Assembly (NCBI GenBank): GCA_037176725.1
Contig: JAZBRS010000049.1
Coordinates: forward strand, 36,200,001-36,264,000
Source of the DNA: Posidonia oceanica
Lineage: Eukaryota > Streptophyta > Magnoliopsida > Alismatales > Posidoniaceae
Direction: 5' to 3'
DNA: 64,000 bases
Part shown: positions 43,749-55,363 of the stretch, piece after piece
How the letters are laid out: each line of letters starts with the position of its first letter
Position numbering within the stretch: position 1 is the first letter of the stretch
Notes under the pieces: model-generated
What the model was told of the DNA's origin: nothing
What the model saw: the letters and a program-made list of their open reading frames with translations, nothing else
Database searches by the model: none
Position numbers and translations under genes: made by a program

Positions 43749-45175
43749 GCTTGTACCTTTCTTTTGTTTCTGTCAGAGTCTGTACTTTTCTTTTGTCAGA
43801 ATTTGTACTTGTAAAGATGTGAATATTCATATGAAATGTTTTCTGCTTTGTTTTCCTGCAAATGCTTACTTTTCTTGTTAGTAATCATGAAGCATACCTT
43901 CCTTGGTGAAAGATTTGGTTAAGTTGATTAATTAATCAAAGAGAAGATATGTTAAACGAAAAGGTTTAGGCTAAGTTAATTAATTAAGAAGACGTAAATG
44001 TCAATGCAAAGAAAACATGCTTATTTTAAAATGGGTGGAGGGAGTTAATTTCTGGCCTTAGCTAAAGAGATGCAAATCAAAGTCTAGTAGACGCTGATTG
44101 TGAGTCATCCGTGGATGCTCTAAAGATCATTATGTGAGTAATGTCTTTATTGAGAGAACGCACCCAAGCCGTGAGACACGCTTGAGTAGGACGCTAACTC
44201 TGAATCCTGGTGAGTTGATGGTTGCATCATCAGCCAGTTTAATTCCAGTTTTCCTACTTACTAAGTTCTCACTTGTAGGTAGGTTGGATGCCTTGGTTTT
44301 TATGGTTTTTGTTTTTTGGGATTTTTGGGTTATGTAATTTTTTTGGTGTTTTGAGTTATGTGATTTTTTTTTGGATTTCGGGTTATGTGATTTTTTGGAT
44401 TTTGGGTTATGTGATTTGTTTGGATTTTGGGTTATGTGATTTTTTTTGGATTTTTAATTTTTCTAATGGGGAAAGATGAGTACCTACTTTAAGCATTAAC
44501 CTTGGGGTCTGTTTCAACCAAAAGAGTGGGCCCTACATTTGTGGACGTATCCCTTGGGCCATGCCTGTACCCTTTTAGAGACTTTGGTCCACACACCAGT
44601 CCTTACTTGGGTTGCTACTCCCTGGGCCTTTTCAGTCCTTGACTACCTGGGGTTGCTTACTCCTTGCCTGTTAGTGGGAATAGGATAGGAGAGGTTTTGG
44701 GTTACAGTGAACTCTCAGTTTTGGCTTAGGCCTTGACTCCCACTTGCCTTTCTTTGGTCCTTAATGTGTCTTCTAGGGTTTATACTTTTAGATGCATAGA
44801 CAGCTTTTGCCATGCTCTTTTCCGCTCTTTGGACAGCTCTTTGCTGACCTCTTTTAGTTGGACAGTTTCTTTTACTGTCTCCTTTCATTTGTTCCATACT
44901 TGGACAGCTTCTTTGCTGCCTTCTTTCCTCTCTATTTGGACGGTTTTTGCTACCGTCTTTTCTGGACGCTTTCTAGGTTACTTGACAAGCAGTTTGTACT
45001 CTAAGCCTCTGCTCCGAGCCTACTTTTCCCTTACCTCCCCGTGCATTGTGTATGTGGAGACAGGACAAGGTAAGGGTCCCCCTAGGTGTTCCTCTTCCTA
45101 TTGGCTTTGGGAATCTCTCCCCTTTCTGGCTTGGTGTTAGGCCCTAGGTCTTTTCAATGATAGTGGCATGCTGAT
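43749..45175. other. Non-coding stretch of E between pol end and antisense gene 2
   Basis: No credible gene in about 1.4 kb. A tandem repeat sits at about 44325-44460. The rest is mixed sequence with many CTTTT runs. It ends with one copy of the CAAGG target of solo LTR F. Confidence 0.5.
44325..44460. repeat. ~25-bp tandem repeat, GGGTTATGTGATTTT type
   Basis: Five or six copies of GGGTTATGTGATTTTTTTGG with variable T-run length follow each other. The short frame through it is a by-product. Confidence 0.75.
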
Positions 45176-45180
45176 CAAGG
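45176..45180. repeat. Left target-site duplication CAAGG of solo LTR F
   Basis: CAAGG directly precedes the LTR start TGTTGACATC. The identical 5 bp follows the LTR end at 51197-51201. Five bases is the usual duplication for Ty3/gypsy integrases. Confidence 0.9.
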
Positions 45181-48100
45181 TGTTGACATCCCATTTCGAC
45201 AAGGCCAAATTGGCAGGGCTCTCTGGCGGCTAAGAAAAAACCCAAAATTGCACCTTTCCCCTCACCCTTCCTTTCAAATCAAAACCCCTCCTCAAACCTC
45301 AAAACCAAACCTAGAACTACACCCATTTTCTAACCCAGAAAACTACCCCAAAACCCTCTCAAAACCTTACCCTGAAACCATCCAAGACCTTACCCTAAAA
45401 CCATCCAAACCTAGGTCCAAATCCACACCTCTCCCTCTCTCTTTCCCTCCAAAACAAGCCCAAACTCAACCTAGGATTACACCCCTTTCCCGAACCCAAA
45501 AACTAACCAAAAACTATAGGAAAACTCACCATCCCTGACTTAACAAACCCACCAAAAATCCTAGAAACTTTCAAACCAAAACCGCTCCTAAAAATCCTAG
45601 GAAACTTAGGCAAAACTACCATTTTTCTACACCTCAAAACCCTTCCAAAACTTTCTCAAAACCAAACCAAAACACTAGGTCGCACATTAGAGACCCTAGA
45701 CTACACACCCACCAAATTTCACTCCTTTTTGAAACCTCTAAGACCTCCATTTACCCAAATTATCCTTTTCTCTCTCTTGGATTATTCTTTTCTCTCTCCT
45801 CTCTCTCTCCTGATTATCATCCTTCTTTTCACCCCCTTTTCTCCCTCTTTTTTGTCTGGCTGTGGGCCCTCCTTGTGCTCCTATCTGTTCTCAATCTTAT
45901 TCCTATTTTTATCTTATTTTTACCATTTTCTTTGATTTTCAAAAAATTACTTTCCTTCAACTCCTCTCTTTCCTATTTATCCCTCCATTTCTCCCTTTTC
46001 CTCTCCTTTCTAATTTCCTCTTCTCCTCTCTTACTAAACCCTAAAAAACCTTCAAAAACATTTAAAACTCTAAAACAAAAGAGAAACAAGTTAAAATCCT
46101 AAAAATAAATAATTAAAAACTTAAACAAACAATCAAAAACAAGAACCTAACTAAATCCAATTAAAAAAGGAAATTGAGAATGTAATCTAAAAAATGCAAA
46201 AAAAACAAAAAGAAAATGCTATAAAATCAAAGAAAAAACCAAGATATAATCAAAACAAGCTAGAGTAAAAACCCTACTAAAAACAATAAAAAAAAAAAAA
46301 TCCTAAAAAGAAAGAAAACAACTTAAAATACTAAGGCAAGTAATCAAAAAAGGGAGAAAAACTTAACTTAACAATTCTAAAAGAAACAATTTGAAAACTT
46401 AATTTGAAAACGCTTATTTAAACAAGAAAAACTTAACTAAAAAATATTAAAAGAATCCAACAAACAAAATCAAATTCAAAACAAAACTTAAACAAAACCC
46501 TAAAAAAGGATTAAAATCAAAGGCTAAAACTCTCCCTAATTAATTTAAAAACAATCTTTAAAAAACCTAATCAAAAATTCCAAAGACTTAACAAGAAAAA
46601 CATAACTAAAAAACAATTTAAAAAACTTAACAAACATTTAAACAAAAATCAAAAACCACTTAAAGAAAACTCAAAATCCAAATCAAAACTAAAACTCCTT
46701 AATCCTAAAATCCTAATTAAAAACAACCATTAAAAAAAAAACCAAATCTAAAAATCCTAACTCGGGCAATCACCTTAAAATCTTCTTATTTTTATTCCCA
46801 TTTTACTTTATTTTTATTCTTTTTTATCCTTCTTCTTCTTTCTCCTCTTTCTTTCTTTTTCTTCCTTCTTCCCTTTCTTTTCTACCTCTCCTTCTTTTGG
46901 TCCAACCCATTCCTTTCTTTCCCCTTCATTTTCTTTTCTTTTTTTCTACTATGCAGCCTACAGCCCACTGCCCACGTTTTCCCCTCCTCTTTCCCTCCTT
47001 CTCTTCTTCTTCTTCTTCTTCTTCTCTTCTTCTCCTCCTCTCACAGCAAAACGACAGACCTCCTTCTTCTTTTTCAAACTCCACCTGACATCCCATGGAC
47101 TCTCCTCCATCACTCCCATACCCTGTGGCCGAAGACCAACACAGCAACCCCTTCCATGCTTTGCCGAAAATGGCAGAAACCCATTCCTTTGACCTCAGAC
47201 CATTGAAAATTCAGTGGAGAGGGAAGAGATCAAAACCGGTTTTTTCCCTTCACAACCTGATTTTTTTTGGATGCACTCTGAAACCCAAGCCTCCACCTTC
47301 CTTCCCCCACTTCCAGAAGCCAAAAACCATTAGGAATCCCCCCTGAAATTTGCCTCCAAAGCTTCAGCACCCAACACCTTTCAGACCGACCTTCTCCATT
47401 GAAAATCCACCACCACGAGCCTCCTAAAATCCCAGAACCTTGCCATCAGACTCACCAAGCAACCACCTTCCCGAGCCACCCAAAATCGCATCATGAAACC
47501 TCCCACACTCCTCACAGTCCACTACAAACACTTGGGTCCCCTTTTTGCCCAAAAACTTCAAACATCCATAACTTCTTCCACACTTAGTGGAATCCACTTC
47601 CGTTTCCTCCCACGCACGCCCCAGACAACCACCTAGCCGCTCGTACCCTTGGCTCGGCCTGGAACGCCGCATCCACCTCAGCCACCACAGGCGGAGCTCT
47701 GCTGAACCAGATCTCACTCCGGGCTGTAGAATGCGCTTCTGGAAGCTCCGTCATCCTCCTTGGACCTCCGGCAACGTCCCCCAGCATCCACCGCACCAGC
47801 AGCCGCCGCCCTCCGCCGTCCCCACTTCCCTCCGGCCGGCCGAAAGCCTCCTGGATGGGTGGCCTCCTCTAGCGCGCGTGAGGGGTGAGAGAACCCCCCT
47901 CCGGATTCCTCTCTTCTCCCTCTTGCTCCTCGGCCTTTCCCCGAGGATTTTCATCGCCTGTGCCGCCCGCACGACCTTGCCGAAGTCGCTGTCTTCTCCG
48001 GCGCCGGCCACCCCTGCAGCAGCCGTCGCACCCCGTCCGGTCACCCCGCGCGCCGCCGCAAGCCTCCCCCGCCTTTGTCGCACCCCGCCGCTCTCTCCCC

Positions 48101-51100
48101 ACGCTCCGCCGCCCCGCGTCGCCCCTTCTCCGCCGGTCCAGAGCCATCGTCGGCGATCCTCCGGCCATCGACCTCCGCTGTAAGCACCCTTCTCCTTTTT
48201 TTATTTTTTTTAGTAACTTAGCTTAATTTACTTGCATTGCATTATCATAGTTATAACTTTCTAATATTGCATGTAAGTCCTGATGAGATTAAGATTCATG
48301 TTGTTTTGATTTGAAACCATGTTGAATTGCAATTAAAACCTGTAATCCTGCCTATTTGCACTTTCATCCACATACAGTTCATGTTCTTTAGTTGCCTTTT
48401 AATTAAAGTCCTGCATGTTTCTTTTATTGCATGATGGTCCTCTGTTGTTGTGATCCTAGTTGTACTACTTTAAATCTAGTCCAGTAAGTTGCCTTATTTG
48501 CATATCAGTCCAATCTTGGTTCAACATGGCTTGCTATGCTTTATTGTTTGCCCCAGCATGTTTTTATTTTTGCAATTAGGTCCTTTAGATGTTAAATGCC
48601 ATTTAAATGCTTGCTGTTATCTTATTAAATTGCTGTTAAGTCCTGATCTTTGCATTATTTGCATGTTGGTCCTTTGATCTGTTATCATGCATTCTATTTG
48701 CATCCTTCATTTACTGCATTGCATGCTTAGCTCTTGCTTCCTGATTTTGCACATAGGTCCTCTGCATCATGCATAGCATGCATTTAGCTTGCATTTTTCT
48801 TACAAAATTGCATTTCAACCCTTGTATGTTTTAAAATTGCATATAGATCCTCCATATGATTGCAAAGCCTATTCCAGTGCATGTTTACCTTATTAGGTTG
48901 CATTTTGAACCCTGCATCTTGCAAAATTGCATCCAGACCCCTAAGCTTTCAAAAATCTTGCATAAAAAGCCCCGAACTTTTCAAAATCTTTGCATTTAGA
49001 CCCTCATTCTTTCAAAAATTGCATTTAAGTCCCTAATTTTCTGAAAAATCATCCTTAGGTCTTTTCTTGCATTTTGCATGCATTGCACTCATGCATTCTT
49101 GCATTTTTGCATTTCTTGCACATACTTAAACACCCTTAGCTCCCATTCACAGGGGAGGACCTGTTTTGCACACCCCTAGGACCCACTTTACACCTAGATC
49201 CATTCTTCTCTCCTATTCTGGCCCCTCCGTCTTGAAGCTGGGATATCTTCGAATCCGACCGTTGGATCTTCTCAAACAAGCTACCTGGACGACCCCGGTG
49301 GAGCGCTCTTCAGCATGGACCAAGCAGATCTCAGATCAGGCTTCAGATTTCCCAGGTACGTCCTCCTGAACCCCTGCACGGTATTTATTTGCATACCATT
49401 TGCATTGCACACATCGTTTTCGCTTTTTGTTTCCTCGAACATGTAGAATAGGACTTCCTTTTCTTATCTATCAATTCTGCTCCCCCTTTCGCGTATTCCC
49501 AAGTGTTTTGTGATGTGTTTCCCCTGGATTCACCACTTATTGCGACTTTCTTCCCTCTTTTCCACGATCCGATCGCGCCGCGAGCTTTGGGTAGCGTGCG
49601 AGACACATCGTAGGGCGGTTTAGTGGGAAACAGTCACAAAACAGTGGTAATCCCTCCACTTGCTTATTTTCCCCATTGTAGGTCTTCACACCTACTCTGT
49701 GTAGCCCTTAAACAGTGTCTGTTCTCACACACACACTGTTTGCCTCCGCTTTCGCTTCTCTTGTCCTCTTTCTTTGCATTTGCATCTGCATGGTTTTGCC
49801 GAGGTTTTATTCCGTCGTCTTTGGCACCGTTTTGCGTGCCCGCTTTGCTTCTGGCACCGTTTTGCATGCCCGCTCTGCTTTTGGCACCGTTTTGCGTGCC
49901 CACTTTGCTTCTGGCACCGTTTTGTGTGCCCGCTCTGCTTTTGGCACCGTTTTGCGTGCCCGTTTTGCTTTTGGCACCTTTTTGCCTGCCCGCTCTGCTT
50001 TTGGCACTGTTTCGCGTGCCCGCTTGCTTTTGGCACCGTTTTGCGTGTCCGCTCTGCTTTTGGCACCGTTTTGCGTGCCCGCTTTGCTTCTGGCACCGTT
50101 TTGCGTATCCGCTCCGCTTTTGGCACCGTTTTGCGTGCCCGCTTCACTTTTGGCACCGTTTTGCGTGCCCGCTCTGCTTTTGGCACCGTTTTGCGTGCCC
50201 GCTCTGTTTTCTGGCACCGTTTTGCGTGCCCGCTCCGCTTTTGGCACCGTTTCGCGTGTCAGCTTTGCTTTTGGCACCGTTTTGCGTGCCCGCTTCGTCT
50301 TTTGGCACCGTTTCGCGTGCCCGCTTTGCTTTTGGCACCGTTTTGCGTGCCCGCTTCGTTTTCTGGCACCGTTTTGCGTGCCCGCTTTGCTTTTGGCACC
50401 GTTTTGCGTGCTCGTTCTGCTTTCTTGCACCGTTTTGTGTGCCGCTTTGCTTTCTCGCACCGTTTTGCGTGCCGATCTTGTTTTCTTGCACCATTTTGCG
50501 TGCCGCTTCCGCTTCTCGCATTGTTTTGTGTGTCTTATGCCATTTTCCTTTGCATGTCGTCTGCATTACTTGGTTTTACCGTCGTTTTGCTTTTTCGCTT
50601 GCATTTGCATATAGGGCAGTGATGCTTACTGCTTGGAGTTCTCACGAGCCAGGTTTCGCCCGGTTCGGAACACAGACAGCGTTGCTGAGCACTTAGACTG
50701 CACGTTTACTTTCCTGCTTTGCATCCCACCACTTAGAGCACACCTATGAGCATTCATTTAGGCATTCATTGGCATTTAGGCATTCAAACCTGCATTTCCC
50801 TGCGTATGCGAGCGTAAGCCTAGAAAGACCGATTCTCGGGCGTGTCGGGGGTGCCTAACACCTTCCCTGCATGTAACAGGAGTCCTTGCCCAGTCTTTTG
50901 GCCCGTAATGACCATATTGCCCTTATCCTAGGCATGAGTCATCTCATTTGCATTCATTTGCATTTGTTTTCCTTTGCATTGCTTTGCTTTGCATTTCTTG
51001 CTTGGTTTTGCGTGTTAATCCACGCATTTCCCCCGGTTTTCCTTGTCTCCCGATAATAGACACGGTGGCGATTCTAAATTGTCTTATCTTCTTCTTTTCT

Positions 51101-51196
51101 TATCTTTTCTCTTCTGTTTTAAGTGTTTTCGAGTTGAGCCCTCCTCCTCGGACTTCGCCGCTAATAGTAAGCCTGATTTTGATTGGGATTACTACA
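45181..51196 (+). mobile_element. Solo LTR F, 6,016 bp, Tat type
   Basis: It starts TGTTGACATCCCATTTCGAC and ends GATTACTACA, and is bounded by perfect CAAGG duplications. No PBS, coding region, PPT or second LTR accompanies it. A solo LTR normally forms by recombination between the two LTRs of one insertion. Its start and its 30-bp array resemble the LTR of B more than that of A. It shows the same zones: A/C-rich then AT-rich part, GC-rich part (about 47580-48180), GCA...GTCC motif zone (48260-49040), 30-bp array, and conserved tail (50615-50945). Open frames inside (up to 357 codons) come from the array. Confidence 0.93.
49822..50545 (+). repeat. 30-bp minisatellite in solo LTR F
   Basis: About 23 units such as GCGTGCCCGCTTTGCTTTTG followed by GCACCGTTTT, at a steady 30-bp step. 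There is no clear 90-bp higher-order period. All forward and several reverse frames are open across it because the step is a multiple of three. Confidence 0.88.
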
Positions 51197-51201
51197 CAAG
51201 G
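51197..51201. repeat. Right target-site duplication CAAGG of solo LTR F
   Basis: Identical to 45176-45180. On the minus strand the duplicated bases CCTTG cover the last Pro codon and the first bases of the TGA stop of E's pol, so F landed on the pol stop codon. Confidence 0.9.
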
Positions 51202-54200
51202 GTAGTACCTTTTCGAGTGCATTGCGTTCCAAGGGTCAGGAAGAACTGTTCCATTCTGGGACAATCGATAGGCATTCCCTGGATATGCAGCAACCACTAT
51301 GTAGGGCCCTTCCCAGTTCGGCTTCAACTTTCCCTTAAGGTGGGACTTATTGTAGGGAAACACTTCTTTAAGCACTAGGTCACCAATTTTAAATTTGCGT
51401 TCAATTACTTTCTTTTAGTAAGCCTTGGTTAACCTTTGTTGGTAGACACACGTATGCTTGGCGGCTGCCAGCCGTTTCTCATCAAGGAGTTCCAAATGAA
51501 GGAGTAAAGCTTGCCTCTTTTCTTCGGCAGACATTCTCCTATCAATCTTAATTCTTAATGAGGGGATCAGGATCTCGTATGGGACCACTGCTTCCATACC
51601 AAAGGCTAAAGCATAGGGGGTTTGACCCGTTGCCATCCTTATGGTGGTGCGGTATGCCCACAATGCATTAACAAGCTTATCTGACCAATCCGATCCCTTA
51701 GTGTCTTCTATCGTCTTTTTAATAATTTTGATTAAGGTTTTATTAGTAACTTCTGCTTGACCGTTCCCTTGTGGGTAATACGGGGAAGAGTGGTGTAGAG
51801 TGATATCGAATTTTTGGCATAACCACTTGAACTCTTCTGAGATGAAGATTGGTTCGTTGTCTGCTACTAAGGCTTTAGGCACCCTAAACCTTGCGATGAT
51901 ATTTCATTGTACGAATCAGCACAGGGTTGTGGCTTTGATGTTCGCGAACGCCTCTGCTTCTGCCCATTTGGTGAAGTATTCCATCGTCATTAGGATGAAA
52001 GTGTTGCCCTTTCCCTGATGGATGGGTCCCACCACATCGAAGGCCCACATAGAGAAAGGCCATAGTGTTGATAAAGCGTGAAGCGCGGAAGCTGGAGCAT
52101 GAATCTTGTTGGCGTGCAGCTGGCAGCTCTTGCACTACTTGACTTTACTTGCGCAGTCAGCTTCCATGGTAGGCCAGTAATACCCCCTTCTGATGGTCAT
52201 CTTAGCCATGAACTGGGAGTTGATGTGGCCCCCGCAGACTCCCTCATGTGTTTCCTTGAGAATCTCGGCTGACTTAGATGCATCCACACATCGGAGTTCA
52301 ATCCCTAGGGGTGTTCTCTGAAAGAGTGTGTTGGCTCTGATGTAGTACTTCGTAGCCATCCTCCTCAGTGCTTCTCTGTCCTTGGGAGTTGCATAGGTTG
52401 GGAAGGTGCGATTTTGTATATAATTCTGTATGTCATAATACCATGGGTTGCCATCATCATTTGCTTCTGTAGCTCCTTGATAACAGACCTCTGTGCACAT
52501 TAAGCTTTCCTGGTTTAGTACCTCTCTGAGTTTTTGAACCCATTCGGTGGCAGACTCCACTGTTGGTGCGCTGATTCTTCGCACCGTGATGAATTGCTTA
52601 TCTGTCTCTGAGCTGAAGGGGAGCGAGGATGCCAATGAGGCTAATGAATCAGCTAGGATGTTGTTGCTTCTAAGTACGTGCACATACATAACCCTGTCAA
52701 ATTTCTTCAGTAAGGCTTTAGCTAGGTTGCGGTATTCCTGCAGCTTTAGTGAGAGGGTATTGTATTTGTTGAGGACTTGCCGTATGACAAGCTGTGAGTC
52801 TCCAACTACTTTTAGTCTTCTTGCCCCTAGATCGAGAGCCATTTGGAGCCCTAGAATGAGTGCCTCGTATTCTGCAATGTTATTACTCGCTGAGAAGAGT
52901 AGCTGGGCTGCAGCAGGGAGATCAATACCCTATGGAGTGAGGTGTGTTGCCCCTATTCCGGCGTCCTGTGAATTAAGCGCTCCATCGAAATGGAGGGTCC
53001 ATTCTCTGATGAGTGGCATGACACTACTGATTGCCAGTATTTCCTCGTCTGGGAAATCTGTTGATACTAGCTGATACTCTAACACGGGTAGCCTGGCGAG
53101 TTGATCCGTGATAGCTTGCCCTTTGATCGCCTTCTGAGTGATGAACTGCAGGTCAAACTCAGTATGGAGCATTTGCCATCATGCTAGCCTTCCGGACAAT
53201 GCTGGTTTCTCGAACATGTACTTGATAGGGTCCATCTTGGCTAAGTAGCAGACTTTGTGTGCCAGAAAGTAGTGCCTGAGCTTCTGTGAGGCCCATACTA
53301 AGGCTAGGCAATGTCTCTCGATCTGGGAGTACTTCCTCTCGTATTCAATGAACGTTCTACTGAGGTAATAAACCGCTTTCTCCTTCCTCCCAGTCTCATC
53401 AAGTTGTGCCAGGACGACATCCACTGAGTTATCAGTAGCGGCCAAGTAGAGTAGCAATGGCCTCTCGGGGACTGGAGCAGTCAATACTGGAGGGTTGAGG
53501 AGGTAGAGTTTTGACTCATCAAAGGCCTTCTGACAGGTACGATCCCACTTGAATTCCGTGTCACTTTTTAAAAGCTCATAGAATGGTTTACACTTTTCCG
53601 CATGCTGAGAGATGAATCTGCGGATAAACTGTAGCCTCCCTATGAGTCCTCTGAGCTCCTTGACATTCTTTGGCGGTGGTATGGCTGTTATAGCTTTAGC
53701 TTTGGTGGGATCCACTTCTATGCCCCTTTTGCTTACTATGAAGCCGAGTAGCTTTCCGACAGTGACCCCGAAGACACACTTCTTGGGGTTCATTCTGAGA
53801 TTGTACTAGTCTGCTCTCCGGAGTACTCTTTCTAGTGCTTCAAAGTGTCCCTCTCTTATTTTTGACTTTACTAACAAATCATCCACATAGCACTCCATGC
53901 AATCATGTATCATGTCATGAAAGATTGCCATCATAGCCCTCTGATAGGTGGCTCCAGCATTTTTTAATCCGAATGGCATGACTACATAGCAGTAAGTCTC
54001 CCATGGAGTGGTAAATGAGGTTTTCTCCTAATCTTCTTCTGCGAGTTTAATCTGGTTGTAACCGAAGAAACCATCCATGAATGAAAGCATCTCATGGCTT
54101 GCAGTGTTGTCTATGAGGATGTCTATATGTGGAAGAGGGAAATCATCTTTTGGGCATGCTTCATTGAGGTTCCTGTAGTCAATGCACACGCGCACTTTGT

Positions 54201-54880
54201 CATCTTTCTTCATTATTGGAACTATGTTGGCAATCCACTCTGGATACACCACAACTCTGATGAACTTTGCCTTGTGCAGCTTGTCTATCTCTTCTTTGAC
54301 TTTTAGAGCGAGGTCTGGACGTAGACGCCGGAGCTTTTGCTTCGCTATTTTAGCGCCTGGCTTGAGAGGGAGCCTGTGCTCCACCAATAGTGAATCAAGC
54401 CCGGGCATTTCTCCGTAGGAGAAGGCCAGTACCTTCACATATTTTTTGAGTAGTTTTCCCATTCTGGTTCGTTCATCTGAGTTGAGGGTAGAGCTTATCC
54501 GAACTGGTCTTGGATCATCTTCAGTGCCCAGATTGACTTCTTTTGTTTCTTCAGCGGCAGCCTTGGTCTGCTCATCGTATTTCTTCATCATTTCTTCGAA
54601 GATGGCAGGGTCTACCGATTCTTCATCTGGGTCCTCTTCTGTATCCACCAGCTCGAAGACTTCATAGTTTCTAGTGTTTTTGCCGGTAATGTTTGACACT
54701 TCTTCGACTAGGAGGATGGCATGCAACGTGGCTAGCTCCCGTGGTAATGCCGTGGTATAGTGACATACTCTGATAGTTTGGGTGATCGGCTCTTTCCTGT
54801 TCCGGCCTGCACACTTAGTAGAGTGATTAGATACTTTTTGTGAGGACACGGTAGTGGTTAGGCTGTCCCTGCCTTGCCCT
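51202..54880 (-). pseudogene. pol: Degenerate pol of element E: RT, two RNases H, integrase
   Basis: A single minus-strand frame carries RT, RNase H, archaeal-type RNase H and integrase in order, broken only by in-frame stops. RT (about 54600-53700) has VCIDYRNLN, FPLPHIDILID, MPFGLKNAGATYQRAM and YVDD. RNase H (about 53470-53090) and archaeal-type RNase H (about 53020-52640; FDGAL, AEYEALILGL, GDSQLV, ADSLASL) follow. Integrase (about 52300-51200) has H-H-C-C remnants, FDVVGPI, VADNEP and YYPQGNGQAE, and ends HSKRYYP. Stops occur at about 54028, 53179, 52930, 52135, near 51907, and 51415. Several fit C-to-T change at Arg CGA or Gln CAG codons. The original TGA stop was split by insertion of F. 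It is not expected to make a working enzyme. Confidence 0.92.
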
Positions 54881-55309
54881 CATCTACCTTCCCCACTACT
54901 AACTAAACTAGGAATTAAATTGCCAGAAAGTAAATAATGAGAAAACAAAATGCAGAAATTAAATGCGGGAAAGAAATTATTTACAAGAGTAGGGGGTTTG
55001 CCCCAAGGTTTGTCTCCATGGTGGAGGCGGTTCGCCATCGGGCGTTTAGTCTGTGGCCCTGGCCCCTTCTTGCTCAGAGGGGCAAGGCCGTAGGTTGTTG
55101 AAGAGATAGGTGAGCTCGTAGACGGGGTCGGAGTCTTCTGCTTCGGTGCCTTTAGTGGAGGTTCGGAGGAGTTGCTTGCTTGGACGTCCGGAGGCAAGGG
55201 AGTTCAGTCTGTAGCCCCGGACCCTTCTTGCTTAGAGGGGCAAGGCCGTAGGTTGTTGAAGAGACAGGTGAGCTCGCAGACGGGGTCGGAGTCTTTTGCT
55301 TCAGTGCCT
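54881..55309 (-). other. Protease-RT junction of element E with AT-rich intron-like segment
   Basis: The gag-protease frame ends at 55310, while the RT frame is open from about 55197 with one stop at 54880. Between them on the minus strand an AT-rich stretch (about 54890-55000) starts near CTCTTGTAAATAAT and ends with several AG acceptor-like sites (TTTAG, AGTAG). Ogre elements are known to have an intron between protease and RT. An equivalent here is plausible but unproven, and a tandem duplication confuses the frame. Confidence 0.45.
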
Positions 55310-55363
55310 TCAGTGGAGGTTCCGGAGGAGTCGCTTGCTTGGATGTCCGGAGGTAAGGGAGCT
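55048..55363. repeat. 158-bp tandem duplication in E
   Basis: Positions 55048-55205 and 55206-55363 are two copies that differ at a handful of bases; both contain AGAGGGGCAAGGCCGTAGGT. The length is not a multiple of three, so it shifts the reading frame at the protease-RT junction. Confidence 0.85.

Noticed and set aside
49822..50545. Possibility that F is a full element with internal coding region
   Set aside because: Both sides end in perfect CAAGG duplications around one LTR; the neighbouring coding sequence is on the opposite strand and belongs to E.
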